This document shows, one piece after another, positions 58,512 to 64,000 of a DNA stretch of 64,000 nucleotides. A model generated the notes under the pieces. That model was not told the DNA's origin and ran no database searches. It worked only from the letters and a program-made list of their open reading frames with translations. Each line of letters starts with the position of its first letter. The first letter of the stretch is position 1. Both the position numbers and the translations under genes were made by a program. This stretch comes from Streptomyces anulatus (GTDB lineage: Bacteria > Actinomycetota > Actinomycetes > Streptomycetales > Streptomycetaceae), in the NCBI RefSeq assembly GCF_014650675.1, contig NZ_BMVK01000006.1, positions 124,001-188,000 on the forward strand, in the 5' to 3' direction.

Positions 58512-58598
58512 TCAGAAGGCGCGCATTCGACACATACAACGAGCACCGGGCGTGCTGATCGCCTCGGTCGCAAGGGTGCGGCTGCTCGTCGTGGTCAT
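58512..58598 (-). CDS. Putative leader peptide (28 aa) upstream of metNIQ
   Basis: I translated an ATG ORF (58598 to TGA 58512). It begins MTTTSSRTLATEAIS and ends RCMCRMRAF, so within the last eight codons there are Cys, Met, Cys and Met, which is the pattern expected if ribosome stalling on scarce Cys/Met-tRNA controls the operon. No Shine-Dalgarno is visible, so the transcript may be leaderless. It is in the same direction as metN, 214 bp upstream, and a short hairpin (58478-58495) follows. Streptomyces genes of sulfur metabolism often have such short leaders. No conserved SAM riboswitch core was seen. Confidence 0.65.
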   Translation of the reverse strand: MTTTSSRTLATEAISTPGARCMCRMRAF

Positions 58599-58894
58599 GG
58601 GCCAAGTAAAACAGACGTGAGGTCTCCGCGATCCCGGCTGTCCGCATAGCGGACAGTGCTGGATGGCCGGATGCCGACCTTCCGGTTGCCTCGGCCGATC
58701 CTCGTTCCACGGCTGTGACCTGCGACGACAGGGTGGCCGCACGGCCTGGTTCCGAGGCGGGTGGGCGTCCGGGGAGCGGAACCGCGCCCACCGGTTGTGG
58801 CCAAGGCCACGATGTGCGGCCCGGGACGGTGGCCGCCTCCGCGGTGGCCGGGGCCGCACGCGGGCGGGCGTTCCGTCCGTAATACCCTCGACTC

Positions 58895-59254
58895 ATGCTT
58901 GACGCCCTGACGGTCGCGGTCGCCGTGTCCGCGCTCGCCCTCGCCGCCTGGTGCGGTCATGCCGCCTACCGGGACCAGCCGACGAAGGACTGGCATTTCA
59001 TCGGGATGGCGGTCGTCTCCGTGCTGGCGCTGGCCCAGTTGGTCGTGGGCGTCGTGCAGCTGGCGCGCGGGGAGCGGCCGGAGCAGGGGATGGCGGTGTT
59101 CATCGCCTATCTGATCGGTTCGTTCGCCGCCGTGCCCGCGGCCGGATTCCTGTCGTTGACCGAGCGGACCCGCTGGGGTTCGGTCACGGTGGCGGCGGGC
59201 GCGGTCGTGCTGGCGGTTCTGGAGGTCCGGCTCTATGACATCTGGGGAAACTGA
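58895..59254 (+). CDS. Small four-span membrane protein (119 aa)
   Basis: Four hydrophobic segments (about 4-22, 36-56, 68-86, 92-110), no charged active site, unknown function. It starts MLDALTVAVAVSALALAAWCG. Overlaps or abuts the next gene: its TGA is one base before the GTG of the following ORF, with GGGGAAA acting as the ribosome site for the next. Likely a co-expressed pair. Confidence 0.8.
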   Translation: MLDALTVAVAVSALALAAWCGHAAYRDQPTKDWHFIGMAVVSVLALAQLVVGVVQLARGERPEQGMAVFIAYLIGSFAAVPAAGFLSLTERTRWGSVTVAAGAVVLAVLEVRLYDIWGN

Positions 59255-59255
59255 C

Positions 59256-59696
59256 GTGAGCGACACCGACCGCCCCGAGGTGGCCGAGGCCCCGAAGCCG
59301 TCCTTCGAACTGGGCACAGGTCCCGGCCGGGTCCTGGTCTGGTTCTACGGGGTGTTCACGGTCGCGGCGGCCTCGCGGACGATCGTCGAGATGGTCAGGG
59401 GCTTCGACCGGGCGCCGCTGGCGTACACGCTCTCGGCCGTCGCGGCCCTGGTGTACGGCTTCATCACGTACTCGCTGGTGCGCGGCGGGGAGAAGGCCCG
59501 CCGGGCGGCGCTGGCGTGCTGTGCCGCGGAGTTGATCGGCGTGCTGGTCGTCGGCGCGTGGACGCTGGCCGAGCCGGCCGCCTTCCCGGACTCGACGGTG
59601 TGGTCGGACTTCGGGATGGGCTACCTCTTCATCCCGGTGATCCTGCCGGTCACCGGGATGATCTGGCTGCGCCGCGCGAGGACGGTGGCGGCCTGA
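59256..59696 (+). CDS. Membrane protein (146 aa), partner of the preceding gene
   Basis: Hydrophilic N-terminus (1-25) then four spans (about 27-48, 55-75, 86-105, 118-138) ending in RRARTVAA. GTG 59256 follows GGGGAAAC and the stop of the previous gene (TGAC-GTG); an ATG at 59235 would overlap it by 20 bp. I do not recognise the family. Convergent with the GNAT gene. Confidence 0.8.
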   Translation: MSDTDRPEVAEAPKPSFELGTGPGRVLVWFYGVFTVAAASRTIVEMVRGFDRAPLAYTLSAVAALVYGFITYSLVRGGEKARRAALACCAAELIGVLVVGAWTLAEPAAFPDSTVWSDFGMGYLFIPVILPVTGMIWLRRARTVAA

Positions 59697-59763
59697 GGGC
59701 CTGGCCTCACACCGCCGTCGACGCCGTTGTCGGGGTTACGGCCCCGCCGCGCGCGGCGCACGG

Positions 59764-60267
59764 TCAGGCGCTGGCCACGTAGTCCCGGTCGGCGGCGTCC
59801 TTCTCCAGCAGGACCATCCGGACGCCGTCGGCTCCGGTGACGGCCCCGACCTGGGCGTATCCGGCCCGCCGGTAGAGCCGCAGATTGCCCTCGCTGCGGT
59901 GTCCGCTGTGCAGCCGGAAGCGGGTCGCCGCCCGCTCCGCGGAGAGCGCCGATTCGGCGGAGAGCAGCAGCCGGGCTCCGAGGCCGTGACCCTGGAGCCG
60001 GGGGTGGACGCAGAGCTTGCCGATGAGGCCCGTGCCGTCCGGGTCGGTGAATCCTCGGACCGAGCCGACGACTTCGTCCCCGAGCCGGGCCACGAACACC
60101 AGGTCGTCGGCGACTTCGGCGCGCAGCGATTCGAGGGTCTGGACGAGCGGGTCGATCCGGTAGTTGTCGTACAGCTCCGCCTCGCGCTGGAAGCAGAGGT
60201 ACTGAAGTCTGAAGATCTGCTCGACGTCCTGTGCCGTCGCCGCCGAGATGGTCACGCTCATGCCCAT
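59764..60267 (-). CDS. GNAT acetyltransferase
   Basis: A 167-aa GNAT protein with the acetyl-CoA motif GKLCVHPRLQGHGLGARLL (about 83-101) and RLHSGHRSEGNLRLYRRAGY (about 116-135). ATG 60267 has GGGAGG 9 bases before; other in-frame starts exist at 60288 and 60261. It begins 17 bp after the sigma-like gene and is probably co-transcribed with it. Confidence 0.88.
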   Translation of the reverse strand: MGMSVTISAATAQDVEQIFRLQYLCFQREAELYDNYRIDPLVQTLESLRAEVADDLVFVARLGDEVVGSVRGFTDPDGTGLIGKLCVHPRLQGHGLGARLLLSAESALSAERAATRFRLHSGHRSEGNLRLYRRAGYAQVGAVTGADGVRMVLLEKDAADRDYVASA

Positions 60268-60284
60268 GTGTGCACGCCTCCCGC

Positions 60285-60857
60285 TCACCTGTTCGCCGGT
60301 TGCCTACCGCTCCCTTCCCGCACGGAAGGAGCGACAACCTCCGCAGCCAGCATTCTGCGCAGACATCCAAGGCAACGGGAACGGATCGGGCCCAAGCTCC
60401 CCTGTGACATACCCAACTCCCCTGCGATTTCCCGGTAGGTCGGGTCGTTGGGGGCGAGCATCGCCTCCAGCAGCCGGGGGCAGCGGCCGGGGAGCCGGGC
60501 CACCGCGGAGCGCAGCGCCCGGCGTTCGGCCGCCCCGAGCGCGGCGCGTTCCGGGCAGTCGGCCGGTCCGGTGGCAGGTTCCGTCCCGACGTACGGGCGT
60601 TCACGCCGGGCCGTGCGGCGTCCTCGGCGGGCCTCGGCCCGTACGGTGTCGCGCACCCAGCGGGCCGCGTCGGTGAGGGGTCCGGCAGCGGCCGGGCGCT
60701 CCAGCAGCCGCACCCAGACGCCCTGTTCGAGGTCGGCGGGGTCGAGCCCGGCGGCCGGGGCCTCGGCCCTCGCCTCCGCGCGCACCAGGGGTTGTAAGGC
60801 GCGGACGACGAGGGCGGTGGAGGCGGCCGGGCCGAGGTCATGATCGAGAAGCGTCAT
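60285..60857 (-). CDS. Sigma-70-family-like factor (short, region 2/4 only)
   Basis: A 190-aa protein. An N-terminal helical part containing DPADLEQGVWVRLLER (resembling sigma region 2.1/2.2) and a C-terminal helix-turn-helix PTYREIAGELGMSQGSLGPIRSRCLGCLRRML (about 139-171) like ECF region 4. The core-binding and -10 recognition parts are reduced and the linker Arg-rich, so it may be a degenerate ECF sigma factor or an HTH regulator. ATG 60857. No anti-sigma factor gene is adjacent. Coupled downstream to a GNAT gene. Confidence 0.75.
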   Translation of the reverse strand: MTLLDHDLGPAASTALVVRALQPLVRAEARAEAPAAGLDPADLEQGVWVRLLERPAAAGPLTDAARWVRDTVRAEARRGRRTARRERPYVGTEPATGPADCPERAALGAAERRALRSAVARLPGRCPRLLEAMLAPNDPTYREIAGELGMSQGSLGPIRSRCLGCLRRMLAAEVVAPSVREGSGRQPANR

Positions 60858-60942
60858 GCCCCGGCGGACGTGCCGGGAGCGCCGCCGGTTGCCCCGGCGG
60901 CGCTCCACCACCCGACCGGGGTATGCGGTGCGGGCGGCTGAC

Positions 60943-60970
60943 GGCGCACCGCGTGTACGCGTGGTGCGCC
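60943..60970 (-). terminator. Terminator of the glycerophosphodiesterase gene
   Basis: GGCGCACCGCG pairs with CGTGGTGCGCC (11 bp with one G-T), about 20 bp past the stop. Confidence 0.7.
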
Positions 60971-60990
60971 GCGCCCGCCCCCGTGCCGGG

Positions 60991-62148
60991 TCAGCGCCCG
61001 GCGAAGTCCGCCGCGGCGAGCAGCGCCGTGTCCGGGTGGTCGGCGAAGATGCCGTCGATGCCGGTGGCGAGGTAGGCGGCGCAGGCGCCGAACACGTCAC
61101 CGTAGGCGTTGGGGTCGGTGCCGCGCCGGAAGTCGGCGGGCAGGAAGCTGTTCTCGTTGCGCAGTGTGTACGGGTGCAGCCGCAGGCCCTTGGCGTGCGC
61201 GTCCCGTACCAGCGTGGTCGGGGTGGTGAGCCGTCCCGAGGCGTCCTTGGGGATGACGAGGTCGAGGGTGGGCCCGATGCCCTGGGCGAAGGAGGCCATC
61301 CACGCCAGCCCGGCGGGCTTCACGAGGTCGGCGACGGTGCGCGGGTCGCCCGACTCGACGAAGTCCCAGGGGCGCTCCTTCGGGCCGGACAGCAGGACGA
61401 TGCGCGGGGTGTCGACGAGGCGCGCGAGACGCTGGACCGAGCCGGGCTCGAAGGACTGGAGGATCAGCGCGGAGTTCCTGCGGTCCCGGCCATAGCGGCG
61501 CAGCAGCCGGGCGAGCGGCTCCTCCAGGCCGAGGCCCAGCTTGCGGAAGTAGGTGGGGTGCTTGGTCTCCACGTACAGCCAGACCGGCTGGGAGCGCTTG
61601 CGGCCCTCCTTCTCCGCCCAGCGCAGCACCTCCTCGAAGGTGGGGATCGTCCAGCGGCCGTCGTAGAGGGTGTTGTCCGGGCGGTTGCCCGGGATGCGCT
61701 CCTTCGCCCGCAGGGTCTTCAGCTCGGCGAGGGTGAAGTCCTCGGTGAACCAGCCGGTCAGGGAGAGGCCGTCGATGCTCTTGGTGGTCCTGCGGCCAGC
61801 GAACTCGGGGTGGTCGGCGACGTCGGTGGTGGCGGTGATGTCGTTCTCGTGGCGGCAGACGAGGTGGCCGTCCTTGGTCGGCACGAGGTCCTGCTCGACG
61901 ATGTGCGCACCCATGTCGAGGGCCAGCTGGTAGGAGCCGAGGGTGTGCTCGGGGCGGTAGCCGCTGGCCCCGCGGTGACCGACCACCGTCGGCACGGGCA
62001 GATCGCGCAGCGATCCGTGGCCGCCGCCGTGGCCGCGCCCCCGCCCGGCCGCCTGGGCGGTGGCGGGCAGGCCCAGGGCCGCGGTGCCGAGGACTGCGGC
62101 GCCCAGAAGGGTCCGCCGGCCGGGGGTCGTCCGCGCACGCTCCGTCAT
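60991..62148 (-). CDS. Secreted glycerophosphodiester phosphodiesterase (Tat substrate)
   Basis: A 385-aa GDPD-type TIM-barrel enzyme releasing glycerol-3-phosphate from lipid-derived diesters. The twin-arginine signal is visible: RRTLLGAAVLGTAALG then PATAQAA, cleavage near residue 33. HRGASGYRPEHTLGSYQLALDMGA (about 56-79) has the catalytic H and E, followed by VEQDLVPTKDGHLVCRHE. ATG 62148 with GAGGAGC. Its own terminator follows; divergent from the PlsC-type gene. Confidence 0.94.
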   Translation of the reverse strand: MTERARTTPGRRTLLGAAVLGTAALGLPATAQAAGRGRGHGGGHGSLRDLPVPTVVGHRGASGYRPEHTLGSYQLALDMGAHIVEQDLVPTKDGHLVCRHENDITATTDVADHPEFAGRRTTKSIDGLSLTGWFTEDFTLAELKTLRAKERIPGNRPDNTLYDGRWTIPTFEEVLRWAEKEGRKRSQPVWLYVETKHPTYFRKLGLGLEEPLARLLRRYGRDRRNSALILQSFEPGSVQRLARLVDTPRIVLLSGPKERPWDFVESGDPRTVADLVKPAGLAWMASFAQGIGPTLDLVIPKDASGRLTTPTTLVRDAHAKGLRLHPYTLRNENSFLPADFRRGTDPNAYGDVFGACAAYLATGIDGIFADHPDTALLAAADFAGR

Positions 62149-62411
62149 GAATGCTCCTCGCTTGGTAATGTCCGTGACCGGTCGAGCGAGGCCCGATCGT
62201 AGGCTGGGAGATGTACGAGAGGACGGCTCTTCGGCCAACATGGCGGAAACACACGTCAACACTGCGTATCCGCTTCGTGAACCCGATGTGCGATCAGCGC
62301 ATACCCGCGAGTATCGTCCTCACCTGCACCGACCATCACCCGTCGGCACCGGCCACCGCCCGTACGACCCATTCCATCGCGGCCGGCCAGGCCACGACAC
62401 CGGAGGAACCG

Positions 62412-63083
62412 TTGTCCCGTCTCACGGTCATCAAGGCAGTGCTCGGACCGATTCTGCGCCTGATGTTCCGCCCACAGGTGGAAGGCGTCGAGAACATTCC
62501 CGGGACCGGGCCGGTGATCCTCGCGGGCAACCACCTCACGTTCATCGACTCGATGATCATGCCGATCTGCTGCGACCGGCCGGTGTTCTACATCGGCAAG
62601 GACGAGTACGTCACGGGCAAGGGCCTCAAGGGCAAGCTGATGGCCTGGTTCTTCACCGGCTGCGGCATGATCCCGGTGGACCGGGACGGCGGCCGGGGCG
62701 GGGTCGCGGCGCTGATGACGGGACGCCGGGTGCTGGAGGAGGGTCAGGCCTTCGCGATCTACCCGGAGGGCACCCGCTCCCCCGACGGCCGGCTCTACCG
62801 GGGCCGTACGGGCATCGCGCGGCTGACGCTGATGACGGGCGCGCCGGTGATCCCGTTCGCGATGATCGGGACCGACAAGCTGCAGCCGGGCGGCGCGGGC
62901 CTGCCCCGGCCGGGCAAGGTCACGGTGCGCTTCGGTGAGCCGATGGAGTTCTCGCGCTACGAGGGCATGGACCGCGACCGCTATGTGCTGCGGGCGGTGA
63001 CCGACTCGGTGATGGCCGAGGTGATGCGGCTGTCCGGCCAGGAGTACGTGGACATGTACGCGACGAAGGCGAAGGCCGCCTGA
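62412..63083 (+). CDS. PlsC-type 1-acylglycerol-3-phosphate acyltransferase
   Basis: A 223-aa acyltransferase with NHLTFIDS (HX4D catalytic motif, about 40-47), CGMIPVDR, and the acyl-acceptor motif EGTRSPDG (about 118-125). A single N-terminal hydrophobic region. TTG 62412 is preferred because GGAGGAA lies 5 bases before; upstream ATG frames run through the promoter. Makes phosphatidic acid or a related lipid. Alone on its strand, with the GDPD gene divergent. Confidence 0.9.
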   Translation: MSRLTVIKAVLGPILRLMFRPQVEGVENIPGTGPVILAGNHLTFIDSMIMPICCDRPVFYIGKDEYVTGKGLKGKLMAWFFTGCGMIPVDRDGGRGGVAALMTGRRVLEEGQAFAIYPEGTRSPDGRLYRGRTGIARLTLMTGAPVIPFAMIGTDKLQPGGAGLPRPGKVTVRFGEPMEFSRYEGMDRDRYVLRAVTDSVMAEVMRLSGQEYVDMYATKAKAA

Positions 63084-63102
63084 CCCGTACGACGGTTACG
63101 GC

Positions 63103-63139
63103 GAAGGGCCCGCATCCCCTTGGGGGGTGCGGGCCCTTC
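63103..63139. terminator. Terminator between PlsC-type gene and MFS gene
   Basis: 17-bp stem (63103-63119 with 63123-63139) with one G-T pair and a 3-nt loop; serves the convergent genes. Confidence 0.85.
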
Positions 63140-63157
63140 CTCGTACGGCCGTACGGC

Positions 63158-64000
63158 CTACGGGTGCTCGACGCCGTCCTCCAGCTTCTGGCCGCGCAGC
63201 AGGAACCACGCGGCGACCGCCGCCGCCAGCAGCACCGCCGCACCGACGCCCGCGGCCGACCGCAGCCCGTCGACGAACGCCTCCTGGGCCGCCGAGACCA
63301 GCGGCCCCGCCTGGGCGGCGGGCAGCGCACCGGCGGCCTCGACCGCCCCGCCCAGCGACTCGTGGGCGGCCGACTCGACGTCGGCGGGGATGCCGGACGG
63401 GGTCGGGAAGCCCCGGTAGACGCCGGTGACGATGGAGCCGAGCAGGGCGATGCCGAGGGCCGCGCCCAGTTCGTACGCGGTCTCGGAGACGGCCGACGCG
63501 GAGCCCGCCTGCTCCTTCGGGACGCTGGAGAGGATCACGTCGGCGGTGACGGTGAAGGCGAAGCCCGCGCCGACGCCGACGACCAGCAGCATGGAGCCGA
63601 GCAGCGGATACCCGGTGTTCTGGTCGAGCAGGGTCACACTGCCCAGGGCCAGCCCGACCGCGGCCAGACCGCCCGAGACGACGGAGCGGACCGAGAAGCG
63701 GCGGGCGGCGAACCCGGCCAGCAGACCTGCGGTCACCGCGCCGATCGCGGCGGGCAGTTCGGCCAGCCCGGCCTCCAGCGGCCCGCGGCCCTGCACCAGT
63801 TGCAGGAACTGGGAGAGGAAGAAGACCAGACCCGACAGACCGAGGATGGTCAGCAGGTCGGCGAGGACCGCGCCGGAGAAGCCCCGGTGGTGGAAGAGCC
63901 GCATGTCCAGCAGGGGCGCGGGCAGCCGCAGTTGCCTGCGGACGAACCAGGTGAGCGCACCGGCGCCGGCGACGGCCGCCGCCCCGGCCTCCCAGCTCAC
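63158..64000 (-). CDS. MFS transporter, DHA2-like (14-span type), N-terminus beyond window
   Basis: C-terminal 280 residues of a drug:H+ antiporter of the DHA2 group, cut by the right edge (the apparent start at 64000 is the window border). At least seven spans remain; motifs LLDMRLFHHRGFSGAVLADLL, FFLSQFLQLVQGRGPLEAGLAELP and VPKEQAGSASAVSETAYELGAALGIALLGS are the well-known DHA2 blocks. It ends in a loop plus final span and a charged tail. Substrate unknown. Confidence 0.88.
   Translation of the reverse strand: MSWEAGAAAVAGAGALTWFVRRQLRLPAPLLDMRLFHHRGFSGAVLADLLTILGLSGLVFFLSQFLQLVQGRGPLEAGLAELPAAIGAVTAGLLAGFAARRFSVRSVVSGGLAAVGLALGSVTLLDQNTGYPLLGSMLLVVGVGAGFAFTVTADVILSSVPKEQAGSASAVSETAYELGAALGIALLGSIVTGVYRGFPTPSGIPADVESAAHESLGGAVEAAGALPAAQAGPLVSAAQEAFVDGLRSAAGVGAAVLLAAAVAAWFLLRGQKLEDGVEHP

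Noticed and set aside
58298..58640. SAM-IV or other SAM riboswitch before metN
   Set aside because: The conserved GCCGGCAACC-like core was not found; a leader peptide explains the long leader better.
63158..64000. Complete small transporter starting at the window edge
   Set aside because: The GTG at 64000 coincides with the window border, and DHA2 motifs show that the N-terminal half is missing.

Overview
The window is a stretch of high-GC chromosome from an actinomycete, almost certainly Streptomyces. Pointers are the strong G/C third-codon bias, frequent GTG/TTG starts, ssgB (a sporulation-specific septation gene of morphologically complex actinomycetes), a PimA/PgsA phosphatidylinositol mannoside set, and the gene order pgsA-acyltransferase-pimA-pdxST-yebC-ruvCAB-yajC-secDF-apt-relA known from actinobacterial cores. 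I see no rRNA, IS element, prophage, CRISPR array or secondary-metabolite cluster.

Layout. 1-5.1 kb: 3' part of rarA (cut by the left edge), a VKOR-like thiol oxidoreductase, hisS with an upstream metallo-beta-lactamase-fold hydrolase (all minus), then a membrane-anchored cyclophilin (plus). 5.2-6.5 kb: a coiled-coil DUF349 protein with a structured leader. 6.6-22 kb: a long minus-strand core block, read from right to left as pgsA, acyltransferase, pimA (overlapping stops and starts), a LemA-like protein, pdxS-pdxT, yebC-type protein, ruvC-ruvA-ruvB, yajC, secD-secF-apt, relA, with strong hairpin terminators dividing it. 22.3-27.8 kb: plus-strand EF-G2, a conserved two-segment membrane protein and a K+ channel, interleaved with the minus-strand HIT gene; thrS follows at 27.8-29.8 kb. 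29.9-36.3 kb: a coupled DUF4365/unknown pair, a DEDDh exonuclease, a giant polytopic membrane protein flanked by two identical tRNA-Val(CAC) genes, and a PGPGW membrane protein. 36.4-42.1 kb: ssgB, a CGNR zinc-finger regulator, an unlisted 51-aa membrane ORF, a DsbA-like protein, a GNAT enzyme and a pabB-pabC pair. 42.2-42.8 kb: tRNA-Gly, tRNA-Cys and three tRNA-Val(GAC). 42.8-47.5 kb: a zinc-ribbon protein, an APH-fold kinase, a small membrane protein, a Ser/Thr kinase and a SPOUT RNA methyltransferase. 47.5-54.7 kb: cobalamin/siroheme genes: a Met8-CobA fusion, a BluB-CobT fusion with a very large low-complexity N-terminal region, and CbiE-CbiT. 54.8-58.6 kb: a GNAT enzyme and metN-metI-metQ preceded by a short Cys/Met-rich leader peptide. 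58.9-64 kb: two small membrane proteins, a sigma-like factor coupled to a GNAT gene, a Tat-exported glycerophosphodiesterase, a PlsC-type acyltransferase and the C-terminal part of an MFS exporter cut by the right edge.

Most of the region is housekeeping. The items most worth a second look are regulatory or architectural: the met leader peptide, the hairpin leader of the DUF349 gene, the BluB-CobT fusion and its flanking GC-skewed repeats, the HAD-repeat N-terminus of the Met8-CobA fusion, a 51-aa membrane ORF, and the DUF4365 pair of unknown function. I found no convincing wholly new multigene system.
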